The position numbers were made by a program, and so were the translations under genes. The notes under the pieces are model-generated. The model saw only the letters and a list, made by a program, of their open reading frames with translations, was not told the origin of the DNA and made no database searches. A stretch of DNA of 5,057 nt, taken from positions 1 through 5,057 of the forward strand of contig CAMCEP010000217.1 of NCBI GenBank assembly GCA_945873675.1. The letters run 5' to 3'. The first letter of the stretch is position 1, and the number at the start of each line of letters is the position of its first letter. The stretch comes from Asaia bogorensis (GTDB lineage: Bacteria > Pseudomonadota > Alphaproteobacteria > Acetobacterales > Acetobacteraceae). Shown here one piece after another: positions 1 to 5,057 of the stretch.

Positions 1-147
1 GGCGGCGCGGATGCGTTCCGTGCGCTTTTCCGCCTTGGCACGCTCGGCCGTGGTGAAGATACGCTCCAGAAAGCGGTCCCCATGGCGTTCAATGGTGCGT
101 TCAATGCGCCGGATATCCAGAATATCCGACCCGATGCCGATGATCAT
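1..147 (-). CDS. acpS: Holo-[acyl-carrier-protein] synthase AcpS, N-terminal part (runs off left edge)
   Basis: AcpS moves the 4'-phosphopantetheine arm of CoA onto the conserved serine of apo-ACP, which activates ACP for fatty acid synthesis in the cytoplasm. Only the first 49 codons are here, against about 120-135 for a full protein. The visible N-terminus begins MIIGIGSDILDIRRIE, the family signature G-x-G-x-D-x(5)-R-I; Asp8 is the expected Mg2+ ligand. It is followed by the typical RFLERIFTTAE segment at residues 25-35. The second metal ligand, a glutamate near residue 58, lies outside the window. The ATG at 145-147 is chosen because it starts the signature directly and has an AGGG Shine-Dalgarno 6 nt upstream. 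The gene starts 8 nt after the rsh stop, so it is probably the next gene in the same operon. The frame is open to the window edge. Identification is firm despite truncation. Confidence 0.93.
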   Translation of the reverse strand, partial: MIIGIGSDILDIRRIERTIERHGDRFLERIFTTAERAKAEKRTERIRAA

Positions 148-153
148 GCGCTG

Positions 154-157
154 CCCT
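154..157 (-). promoter_or_regulatory. acpS Shine-Dalgarno overlapping the rsh stop codon
   Basis: On the minus strand the rsh stop TAG runs into TAGGGCAGCGC followed by ATG. AGGG uses two bases of the stop codon and sits 6 nt before the acpS start. This is a normal spacing and favours translational coupling between rsh and acpS. Confidence 0.6.
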
Positions 158-2435
158 ATCCCTTGCCGCGTTCTACCTGCGTGACGCCCGGACAGGCGCG
201 CAGCGCCGCCAGCACGGCAGTCAGGTGGGAAATATCGCGCACTTCCACATCCACCAGCACTTCGCACCAATCCTCGGCCCGGTTGGCGATGCGCAGGCTA
301 TTCACCACCCCTTCCTGCCGGGCGATGGCCGTGGTCACGCCTGCAAGCGCATCCGGGCGATTTTCCGCGACCAGTTCAACCCGCGCGACATGGGTGCCCT
401 TGGTCGCGCCATCATAATCCCAATCCACATCAATGAAGCGTTCGGGTGTGGCGGCAAAGGCCTCTAAGCCGTGGCAATCCTGGCGATGGATCGTGACCCC
501 ACGCCCGGTCGTGACAATACCCAGAATCCGGTCCCCGGGCAGAGGGTGGCAGCAGCCTGCGAAGCTGACTGCCATGCCCGTCACCAGGCCCCGCACCCCA
601 AGCGCCGCATCGCGCTTGGCAGATGATTGGCGTTCCGCCTTGCCTGGCATCAGTGTTGGCCCGGCGCCCAGCCGCCCGCGTGGCCGGGCGAGCGGCAGCG
701 GGTCCGCCCCACGGGCGGCGGCGCGCAATTCCGGCACCGCGGCATTCAGCACATCGCGCGGCGAGAGGTTGCTGGTGGCAACCGCCACGCACATCGCCTC
801 AAAATCCGCCTGCTTCAGCGGCTTGAGCGCGGGTTCAGCAAGCTTTTCCGAAAAATCGAGCCCAGCCGCGCGAAAGGCCTTAGCGATGGCGCTGCGCCCT
901 TCTTCGCGCTGCTCCGCACGCTGGCGCGCGTGCGTGACGCGGCGGATGCGCGCGCGCGCCTTGGCGGTGACAACAAAACGCTCCCACCCCGGATTGGGCG
1001 TTCCGCCGCGTGCGGTGATGATTTCCACCTGATCGCCATTTTCCAGCACATGGCGCAGTGGTACGATCTTGCCATTCACCTTGGCGCCGACCGTGCTGTC
1101 GCCCACCTGGCTATGTACTTCATAGGCAAAATCAACCGGCGTGGCGCCGCGCGGCAATTCGATCAGGTCACCCTTGGGCGTGAAGCAAAAAACCCTATCG
1201 CGATGCAGTTCAAGCTTGGTATGTTCCAGAAATTCCTGAGGCTCTGCCGCATTTTCCAAGATTTCGAGCAGATCGCGCACCCAAGGATAGCGCTTCTGAT
1301 CGCGCCCGGATGCGGGGCCTTGCTTATAGCTCCAATGCGCAGCGACGCCGTTTTCCGCAATATCATGCATTTCCTTGGTGCGGATTTGCACTTCGATCTT
1401 GGCGTTGCGCCGTTCCGGCACGGTCACACCGGAATGCAGGCTTTGATAACCATTCGTCTTCGGCGTTGAAATCCAATCCTTGAAGCGGCCCGGCACCACG
1501 CGATAGGCGGAATGAATGGCGCCAAGTGCCGCGTAGCAATCACCCTTTTCCGGCACGATGATGCGAAAGGCCATGATGTCGGATAATTGCTCGAAGGCGA
1601 CATTCTTTTTCTGCATCTTGAGCCAGATGGAATAGGGCGATTTCTCCCGCCCCTGAATATCCACCAACGTCACGCCAGCATCGGCGAAAACACGGCGCAG
1701 ATCAGCCTCGATCTCCTCGATCAAATCGGCGCCCTGTCCGCGCAGATAGGTCAGCCGCGCGGCGATGGTCTGCCAGGCTTCCGCATTCATTTCGCGGAAG
1801 GAAAGGGTTTCCAATTCCGTCTTCAGCGCATCCATGCCGATGCGTTCCGCCAGCGGCGCGTAGATTTCCAGCGTCTCCCGCGCCTGCTTGCGGCGGCGTT
1901 CCGGCTGCGGCATGCCGGAGATGGTCCGCATATTATGCAGCCGATCCGCGAGCTTGATCAGCAGCACGCGGATATCCTCGCTCATCGCCAGCACAAGTTT
2001 GCGGAAATTCTCAGCCTGCTTTGTGCGTTCGGATTGCAGTTCAAGCCGCGTCAGCTTGGTGACGCCATCCACCAGCCGCGCCACTTCCTTGCCGAAGCGG
2101 GTTTCAATATCGCCAAGCTTGAGCGACGTATCCTCAACCGTGTCATGCAATAGCGCGGTAATGATGGACCCGGTATCAAGCCGATACCCCGCCAGGATTT
2201 CCGCAACCGCAAGCGGATGAACAATGTAAGGCTGCCCATCATCGCGGCGCTGCGGCGCATGGGCTTCGGCCGCAATGTCATAGGCGGAGGTGATCAGCGC
2301 CGCATCAGCGCGCGGATCATAAGCAGTAACGTGGGAGGCAAGCTCAGCGCCGGGCGAAAGGGCGCGCCCCGCAGCCAGACCTTCAGGCGCGCGGGGGAAA
2401 TCCGGGGGGAAGCGGGTGCTGTTGCTTCGCCCCAT
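156..2435 (-). CDS. rsh: Bifunctional (p)ppGpp synthetase/hydrolase (RelA/SpoT homologue, Rsh)
   Basis: Makes (p)ppGpp from ATP and GTP/GDP and hydrolyses it, controlling the stringent response in the cytoplasm at the ribosome. It is 759 aa from the start chosen here, normal for a long Rel protein. Domains in order: HD hydrolase with YIVHP (His73), LLHDTVEDT (His97, Asp98) and LADRLHNMRT (Asp164); synthetase with GREKSPYSIWLKM (Arg263, Lys265), Asp286 in SDIMAFR and Glu348 in EVQIRT; TGS at about 413-474; a Cys-Cys-His zinc-finger-like motif AGCCHPLPGD near 626-635 with a later IHRQDC; and a C-terminal ACT/RRM domain at about 682-756. RFKD at 317-320 is the RXKD form found in bifunctional enzymes, rather than the EXDD form of synthetase-only RelA. 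All catalytic residues I could place are intact, so both activities are expected. An ATG at 2441 would add two residues, but AGGA then touches the start; the ATG at 2435 has it 6 nt away. About 30 N-terminal residues precede recognisable homology. It follows rpoZ closely and precedes acpS. Confidence 0.97.
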   Translation of the reverse strand: MGRSNSTRFPPDFPRAPEGLAAGRALSPGAELASHVTAYDPRADAALITSAYDIAAEAHAPQRRDDGQPYIVHPLAVAEILAGYRLDTGSIITALLHDTVEDTSLKLGDIETRFGKEVARLVDGVTKLTRLELQSERTKQAENFRKLVLAMSEDIRVLLIKLADRLHNMRTISGMPQPERRRKQARETLEIYAPLAERIGMDALKTELETLSFREMNAEAWQTIAARLTYLRGQGADLIEEIEADLRRVFADAGVTLVDIQGREKSPYSIWLKMQKKNVAFEQLSDIMAFRIIVPEKGDCYAALGAIHSAYRVVPGRFKDWISTPKTNGYQSLHSGVTVPERRNAKIEVQIRTKEMHDIAENGVAAHWSYKQGPASGRDQKRYPWVRDLLEILENAAEPQEFLEHTKLELHRDRVFCFTPKGDLIELPRGATPVDFAYEVHSQVGDSTVGAKVNGKIVPLRHVLENGDQVEIITARGGTPNPGWERFVVTAKARARIRRVTHARQRAEQREEGRSAIAKAFRAAGLDFSEKLAEPALKPLKQADFEAMCVAVATSNLSPRDVLNAAVPELRAAARGADPLPLARPRGRLGAGPTLMPGKAERQSSAKRDAALGVRGLVTGMAVSFAGCCHPLPGDRILGIVTTGRGVTIHRQDCHGLEAFAATPERFIDVDWDYDGATKGTHVARVELVAENRPDALAGVTTAIARQEGVVNSLRIANRAEDWCEVLVDVEVRDISHLTAVLAALRACPGVTQVERGKG

Positions 2436-2441
2436 CGGCAT

Positions 2442-2445
2442 TCCT
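2442..2445 (-). promoter_or_regulatory. rsh Shine-Dalgarno that decides between two ATGs
   Basis: The minus strand reads GATAGGAATGCCGATGGGG. AGGA, which overlaps the rpoZ stop TAG, abuts the first ATG (2441) with no spacer but lies 6 nt before the second in-frame ATG (2435). The second is therefore the better start. Overlap with the rpoZ stop suggests coupled translation. Confidence 0.55.
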
Positions 2446-2836
2446 ATCGTTTGCCGCCAAGCTCGGCAGCGATGGCGGCTTCCAGATCATCGGGCGCCAT
2501 GTCTTCGGCGCCGGCGTCCGGCAGGGCTTCTTCCTGCACATCCATGATGCCGAAGATGTTTTCATCAGTGGCGATCAGGTCAATCACTTCTTCCTCGGCG
2601 GGCTCCGGTTCCGGCGCACGCTGCAAGGATCTGATCAAATCAGCTTCCAGTGAAGGAAGATCGGCCTTTTCCTCGGCGATTTCACGCAAAGCCACGACCG
2701 GGTTCTTGTCATTGTCCCGATCCACCGCGATCTGCTCGCCCCGGCTGATATTGCGCGCACGCTGCGCGGCCATCAGCACGAGTTCAAAGCGATTCGGGAT
2801 CTTTTCGATGCAGTCTTCAACGGTAACGCGCGCCAT
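2444..2836 (-). CDS. rpoZ: DNA-directed RNA polymerase subunit omega
   Basis: Omega is the small subunit that helps fold and hold beta-prime in RNA polymerase. In E. coli its N-terminus also forms ppGpp binding site 1 with beta-prime. The protein is 130 aa. Residues 1-35, beginning MARVTVEDCIEKIPNRFELV and continuing LMAAQRARNISRG, match the conserved omega core. The MAR start and the basic QRAR segment are present, and NPVVALREIAEEK at 45-57 matches the second conserved block. Residues 60-130 form a long acidic extension (PEPEPAEEE at 76-83, then many D/E), longer than the 91-residue E. coli protein; long acidic tails are common in alphaproteobacteria. GGAG lies 5 nt before the ATG. Its stop is 8 nt before the rsh start chosen here, so it is very likely co-transcribed with rsh, pairing a ppGpp receptor component with the ppGpp enzyme. 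Confidence 0.96.
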   Translation of the reverse strand: MARVTVEDCIEKIPNRFELVLMAAQRARNISRGEQIAVDRDNDKNPVVALREIAEEKADLPSLEADLIRSLQRAPEPEPAEEEVIDLIATDENIFGIMDVQEEALPDAGAEDMAPDDLEAAIAAELGGKR

Positions 2837-2841
2837 GAGGG

Positions 2842-2845
2842 CTCC
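2842..2845 (-). promoter_or_regulatory. rpoZ Shine-Dalgarno
   Basis: GGAG sits 5 nt before the rpoZ ATG on the minus strand and fixes the start. Its two G residues are also part of a 7-nt segment able to pair with an upstream leader segment (see the leader feature). Confidence 0.65.
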
Positions 2846-2901
2846 AAAGACAAAAGGGGCGCGCGGCGGGGGCCGGGCGCCCGGCTGGACCGGTTCTTTG
2901 G
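2844..2901 (-). repeat. Inverted repeats in the rpoZ leader
   Basis: Two nested inverted repeats lie before rpoZ. The inner one is a perfect 14-nt palindrome, GCCGGGCGCCCGGC, at 2872-2885, which could fold as a 5-bp stem with a 4-nt loop. The outer one is a 7-bp pair: CCAAAGA (2895-2901, minus-strand reading) with TCTTTGG (2844-2850), which includes the GG of the Shine-Dalgarno. If transcribed in full, the outer stem could hide the ribosome binding site. A 7-bp match in a 117-nt gap can arise by chance, and the palindrome is not followed directly by a T-run, so neither a terminator nor a switch is established. Confidence 0.35.
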
Positions 2902-2903
2902 TT

Positions 2904-2932
2904 CAAATAGTCGCCCCGGCGCCGCTTTGCAA
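2904..2932 (-). promoter_or_regulatory. Candidate sigma-70-type promoter for rpoZ–rsh
   Basis: On the minus strand TTGCAA (2927-2932) is followed by a 17-nt spacer and TATTTG (2904-2909). This gives 4 of 6 and 3 of 6 matches to the consensus boxes with ideal spacing, in the 117-nt gap between folK and rpoZ. Alphaproteobacterial -10 boxes are loose, so this is plausible but unproven. Transcription would begin near 2897. Confidence 0.35.
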
Positions 2933-2953
2933 GGATTTCAAGCGCCTGGGGCG

Positions 2954-3460
2954 TCAGGCGGGAATGATGGGCCGCAAATCCTGCGCCGGCAGGGCCGCGA
3001 TCAGCGCGGCGACGGGTTGCTTGAGGCGTGGATGCACCCAGCCAGGCGCCACCTCGGCCAGGGGATACAAAACAAAGCCGCGCAGATGGGCACGCGGATG
3101 GGGCAGCATCGGGTCCGGCGCATCCCGCACCAGCCCATCCAGATCAATGATATCCAGGTCCAAGACGCGCGGCGCATTAGGGTAGGGGCGGGTGCGTCCG
3201 GCGGCGTTTTCAATGGCTTGCAGCGCGGCGAGCAAGCCCGCGGGCTCAGCCACGCCTTCCAGCAGCGCGACCCCATTCACATAGCGCGGCGCGGCTGGGT
3301 TGGGCGGGATCGGCGCGCTTTCCCACCAGCGGGACGCTGCCACCAGGCTGAGCCCCGGCAGGGCAGCAAGCGCGGCCAGCGCTGCCTTGCAGCTTTCAAG
3401 CGGCGGCGCCCCATCACCCGCCGGCAGGTTCGCGCCAATGGCTATCAGGATACCGGACAT
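2954..3460 (-). CDS. folK: 2-amino-4-hydroxy-6-hydroxymethyldihydropteridine pyrophosphokinase (HPPK)
   Basis: HPPK transfers pyrophosphate from ATP to 6-hydroxymethyl-7,8-dihydropterin, the step before dihydropteroate synthase in folate synthesis. The 168 aa protein is close to the usual 160-170. Visible family features are the N-terminal strand ILIAIGANL (4-12), the WESAPI segment (46-51), RYVNGV (59-64) with the pterin-binding aromatic/Asn pair Tyr60 and Asn62, APRVLDLDII (96-105) with Mg-binding Asp101 and Asp103, and LPHPRAHLRGFVLYPLAEVAP (119-139), matching the conserved PH…RxFvl.PL.eiaP block. The frame stays open upstream to an ATG at 3619, but that region lies over the divergent NYN gene and would add 53 non-homologous residues. 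The ATG at 3460 places the GAN motif where the family has it. I see no clear Shine-Dalgarno before it. It lies upstream of rpoZ with a 117-nt gap and may or may not share its transcript. Confidence 0.94.
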   Translation of the reverse strand: MSGILIAIGANLPAGDGAPPLESCKAALAALAALPGLSLVAASRWWESAPIPPNPAAPRYVNGVALLEGVAEPAGLLAALQAIENAAGRTRPYPNAPRVLDLDIIDLDGLVRDAPDPMLPHPRAHLRGFVLYPLAEVAPGWVHPRLKQPVAALIAALPAQDLRPIIPA

Positions 3461-3534
3461 GACAGCGTCGCTTTTTTGGTGTAACAAAACTGTCCGTATT
3501 TGATCACTGATTTCAACCCATTGAGGATCATTTG
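3461..3534. promoter_or_regulatory. Divergent intergenic region between folK and the NYN gene
   Basis: This 74-nt gap is clearly richer in A/T than its surroundings and must hold the start signals for both directions, unless transcripts enter from elsewhere. For the plus strand, TTGGTG (3476-3481) with TTTGAT (3499-3504, 17-nt spacer) or TATTTG (3497-3502, 15-nt spacer) is a weak candidate promoter. For folK I find no convincing box pair. A TGATCA palindrome at 3501-3506 and a repeated GATCA at 3526-3530 are present but too short to call an operator. Confidence 0.4.
3523..3527 (+). promoter_or_regulatory. Shine-Dalgarno of the NYN gene, favouring ATG over TTG
   Basis: GAGGA lies 7 nt before the ATG at 3535 and only 4 nt before an in-frame TTG at 3532. 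Spacing and start codon both favour the ATG. Confidence 0.65.
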
Positions 3535-4194
3535 ATGTCTGCTCATGTTGCTCGGCGCCAGGCCGGCCCGGAACGCGTTGGCCTGTTTGTTGATGGCGCC
3601 AATCTCTATTACGCCACAAGGGCCCTCGGGTTCGAGATTGATTTCGCGGCCATGCTGCGGTTTTTCGGCGGTTCCACCTATCTGGTGCGCGCCTGCTACT
3701 ATACCGCGCTGATCGAGACCGAGGATTACTCCCCGCTTCGCCCGCTGACGGATTGGCTGGCCTATAATGGCTGGCGCGTGGTGACCAAGCCCGCCAAGGA
3801 ACAGGCGGACCCCACCGGGCGCCGGCGCATCAAGGGCAATATGGATATCGAATTGGCGGTGGATATGATGGAATTGGCGCCGCATCTGGATCATGCGGTG
3901 CTGGTTTCCGGCGATGGCGATTTCCGCCGCGTGGTGGAAGCCGTGCAGCGCCAGGGCGTGAAGGTGACAGTGGTCTCCACCATGGAAAGCCAGCCGCCCA
4001 TGATCGCCGATGAATTGCGCCGTCAGGCTGATGGCTTTCTGGAATTGGCCGATATTGGGCCTGAGATCGCCCGCCGCGCCCCGGCCGAAGCCCGCCCGCG
4101 CCCTGCCGCCCCGCCACCGGCTGCCGCGGCAAGACCCAGCCGCATCACCCCTGCCGACCCCTATGGTGAGGCGCCGGATATCGAGCCTGAATGA
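3535..4194 (+). CDS. NYN domain protein, LabA/DUF88 family (predicted PIN-like nuclease)
   Basis: NYN domains share the PIN/FLAP-like nuclease fold and are generally predicted to cut RNA in a metal-dependent way; for this bacterial LabA/DUF88 subgroup the physiological substrate is not known to me. The protein is 219 aa. Residues 15-150 form the NYN domain: VGLFVDGANLYYA (15-27, acidic Asp20), KGNMDIELAVDMM (100-112, Asp104 and Asp110) and AVLVSGDGDFRRVV (121-134, Asp127 and Asp129), then a final strand VKVTVVS. The expected acidic active-site residues are all present, so it should be catalytically competent. Residues 180-219 are a Pro/Ala/Arg-rich, probably disordered tail. There is no signal peptide or membrane segment, so it is cytoplasmic. 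Its stop overlaps the start of the uracil-DNA glycosylase gene by ATGA, indicating one operon with coupled translation. It is transcribed divergently from folK. Family assignment is firm; function is inferred. Confidence 0.92.
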   Translation: MSAHVARRQAGPERVGLFVDGANLYYATRALGFEIDFAAMLRFFGGSTYLVRACYYTALIETEDYSPLRPLTDWLAYNGWRVVTKPAKEQADPTGRRRIKGNMDIELAVDMMELAPHLDHAVLVSGDGDFRRVVEAVQRQGVKVTVVSTMESQPPMIADELRRQADGFLELADIGPEIARRAPAEARPRPAAPPPAAAARPSRITPADPYGEAPDIEPE

Positions 4195-4841
4195 GAGCTA
4201 CTACCGTTTCAGCACCAGGGCGCGATTGCGCGCTCTGCCCAAGGCTTGCCGAATATCGCGCCGCCAATCGGGCGAAGGAACCAGGCTGGCATAACGCGCC
4301 CGTCCCATCCTGGGGCCCGCGTGAAGCGCCATTGCTGGTATTGGGCCTGGCGCCTGGGGTGCGCGGCGCCAACCGCACCGGGCGGCCCTTCACCGGGGAT
4401 TATGCCGGCAAGCTGCTTTACACGACCTTGCTGGAATATGGCCTGGCCCGCGGCGCCTATGGCGAAGACCCGAAGGATGGCATGGAGTTGACCGGCTGCC
4501 GCATTGCCAATGCGGTGCGCTGTGTGCCGCCAGAAAACCTGCCGCTACCCGTCGAAATCCGCGCATGCAATGACTTCCTGAAGGCCGAGCTTGCTGGCAT
4601 GCCGGCCCTGCGTGTGGTGCTCGCTTTGGGGGTGGTCGCGCATAATGCGCTGCTTCGCGCCAAGGGCATTCCGGCTTCGCGCTTCGCCTTTACCCATGGC
4701 GCGCGGCATCGTCTGCCCGATGGGCTGATCCTGGCCGATTCCTATCATGTGAGCCGCTACAATACCTCAACCCGGCGACTGACGCCTGAAATGTTTCAGT
4801 CTGCTATGGCGGGCGTGATCGCGGCGCTCAACGGCAAGTAA
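4191..4841 (+). CDS. Uracil-DNA glycosylase, family 5 (UdgB type), iron-sulfur
   Basis: Removes uracil, and in this family also some other deaminated bases, from DNA to begin base excision repair. The protein is 216 aa. The N-terminal CALC pair (Cys13, Cys16) together with Cys111 (NAVRCVPPEN) and Cys126 (RACNDFL) matches the four ligands of the [4Fe-4S] cluster in family 4/5 enzymes. Motif A is GLAPGVRGANRTGRPFTGD (52-70), the family 5 form: it has Leu where family 4 has a polar Glu. LALGVVAHNALL (144-155) is the central conserved strand/helix. Motif B is SYHVSRYNTSTRRLT (184-198), matching the family 5 SYHxSxxNTxTxRLT pattern with His186. The ATG overlaps the NYN stop (ATGA) and no strong Shine-Dalgarno is visible, so re-initiation after the NYN gene is likely. 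The codon after the stop begins the convergent gap. Assignment to family 5 rather than 4 rests on motifs A and B. Confidence 0.94.
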   Translation: MRATTVSAPGRDCALCPRLAEYRAANRAKEPGWHNAPVPSWGPREAPLLVLGLAPGVRGANRTGRPFTGDYAGKLLYTTLLEYGLARGAYGEDPKDGMELTGCRIANAVRCVPPENLPLPVEIRACNDFLKAELAGMPALRVVLALGVVAHNALLRAKGIPASRFAFTHGARHRLPDGLILADSYHVSRYNTSTRRLTPEMFQSAMAGVIAALNGK

Positions 4842-4886
4842 CGGCGCCACTATTCAACAAAAAAGAATTTAGGGCTGGAGCCGATT
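4842..4886. other. Convergent intergenic gap with no clear terminator
   Basis: The 45 nt between the glycosylase stop and the stop of the facing gene include a run of six A followed by GAA (4859-4867), which is a TTCTTTTTT tract on the minus strand. The only nearby inverted repeat, GGCTGGAGCC at 4873-4882, gives about a 3-bp stem, too weak to call an intrinsic terminator. A terminator for the minus-strand gene is possible but not shown. Confidence 0.3.
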
Positions 4887-5057
4887 TCAAACCCGAAGGT
4901 CGAGTAGTGACCCGCGCGGCATCGGCTTTGACGGCTCGGGCGGGACGGCTTCCAGGGAGCGCTGAGCGCTTTGCCCTTGACCATTACCGCGCAACACATC
5001 CACCGGCTGTACCGGGGAACGTGCTTGGATGACCCCGGCGTTTGCCGAGACCGCCTG
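4887..5057 (-). CDS. C-terminal fragment of an unidentified protein (runs off right edge)
   Basis: An open minus-strand frame enters from the right edge and gives 56 residues before a TGA at 4887-4889. The end is proline-rich (EAVPPEPSKPMPRG) and closes with GSLLDLRV. The stretch from residue 11 to 45 is rich in Gln, Ser and Pro (for example GNGQGQSAQRS), looks disordered, and has no recognisable domain. Support for coding is the unbroken frame to the edge, third positions mostly G/C like the neighbours, and a compact convergent arrangement with the glycosylase gene. The other frames here are interrupted. I do not recognise the family and assign no function. It could also be a chance open frame, since 56 codons is short in GC-rich DNA. 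Confidence 0.6.
   Translation of the reverse strand, partial: QAVSANAGVIQARSPVQPVDVLRGNGQGQSAQRSLEAVPPEPSKPMPRGSLLDLRV

Noticed and set aside
627..1469. Plus-strand open frame of 280 codons opposite rsh
   Set aside because: It lies wholly antisense to the conserved synthetase and TGS parts of rsh and its translation has no recognisable domain. Long antisense frames are expected in GC-rich genes.
1587..2153. Plus-strand open frame of 188 codons opposite the hydrolase domain of rsh
   Set aside because: It is antisense to the most conserved part of rsh, and I recognise no family signature in it.
2872..2885. Perfect GC palindrome as a folK terminator
   Set aside because: There is no adjacent T-run in the direction of folK transcription; the nearest TTTT is about 16 nt further and follows a GC-rich stretch.
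2217..3185. Plus-strand open frame of 322 codons spanning rsh, rpoZ and folK
   Set aside because: It crosses three firmly identified minus-strand genes and their gap, with a Ser/Arg/Ala-rich composition typical of a shadow frame.
2904..3502. TATTTGA shared by the candidate rpoZ -10 box and the NYN upstream region as a common operator
   Set aside because: A 7-nt match found twice in AT-richer gaps is weak evidence, and no flanking similarity supports a shared regulator.
3461..3619. Upstream extension of folK to an ATG at 3619
   Set aside because: It would overlap the start of the NYN gene and add 53 residues without homology before the true family N-terminus.
4859..4882. Intrinsic terminator for the right-edge minus-strand gene
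   Set aside because: A T-tract exists on the minus strand but the preceding inverted repeat supports only about three base pairs with a usable loop.
4958..4970. AGCGCTGAGCGCT hairpin
   Set aside because: It falls inside the probable coding frame at the right edge and has no T-run on either strand, so it is most likely a coincidence of codons.

Overview
This window looks like conserved chromosomal housekeeping DNA from an alphaproteobacterium. It is GC-rich with mostly G/C third codon positions. It carries the folK–rpoZ–rsh–acpS cluster, a gene order I associate with alphaproteobacteria. The omega subunit has a long acidic tail and the Rel protein is a single bifunctional enzyme. The codon usage and protein flavour suggest Rhodospirillales, perhaps Acetobacteraceae (Roseomonas-like), but that placement is an inference.

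Layout. Positions 1-3460 form a minus-strand block read right to left: folK (folate pathway HPPK), a 117-nt gap with a possible promoter, rpoZ (RNA polymerase omega), rsh ((p)ppGpp synthetase/hydrolase) and the first 49 codons of acpS (holo-ACP synthase), which runs off the left edge. rpoZ, rsh and acpS are packed tightly (gaps of 2-8 nt, with Shine-Dalgarno sequences lying in or beside the preceding stop codons), so they are probably co-transcribed. Positions 3461-3534 are an AT-richer divergent intergenic region. Positions 3535-4841 hold a plus-strand pair: a LabA/DUF88-type NYN-domain protein (predicted PIN-like nuclease) overlapping by ATGA with a family 5 (UdgB-type) iron-sulfur uracil-DNA glycosylase. 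After a 45-nt convergent gap, the right edge (4887-5057) carries the C-terminal 56 codons of an unidentified minus-strand gene.

How the genes work together. Omega with a MAR N-terminus contributes to the ppGpp-binding site on RNA polymerase in E. coli, and Rsh makes and degrades ppGpp, so the rpoZ–rsh part joins signal metabolism to signal reception. folK and acpS are metabolic housekeeping genes. The NYN/UDG pair joins a predicted RNA-acting nuclease with a DNA-repair glycosylase. The coupling is clear in the sequence, but any shared function is unknown.

I see no mobile element, CRISPR array, tRNA, rRNA or sign of recent transfer. The window is largely ordinary. The items most worth a second look are the coupled NYN/UDG pair, a possible structured leader in front of rpoZ, and the unidentified C-terminus at the right edge.
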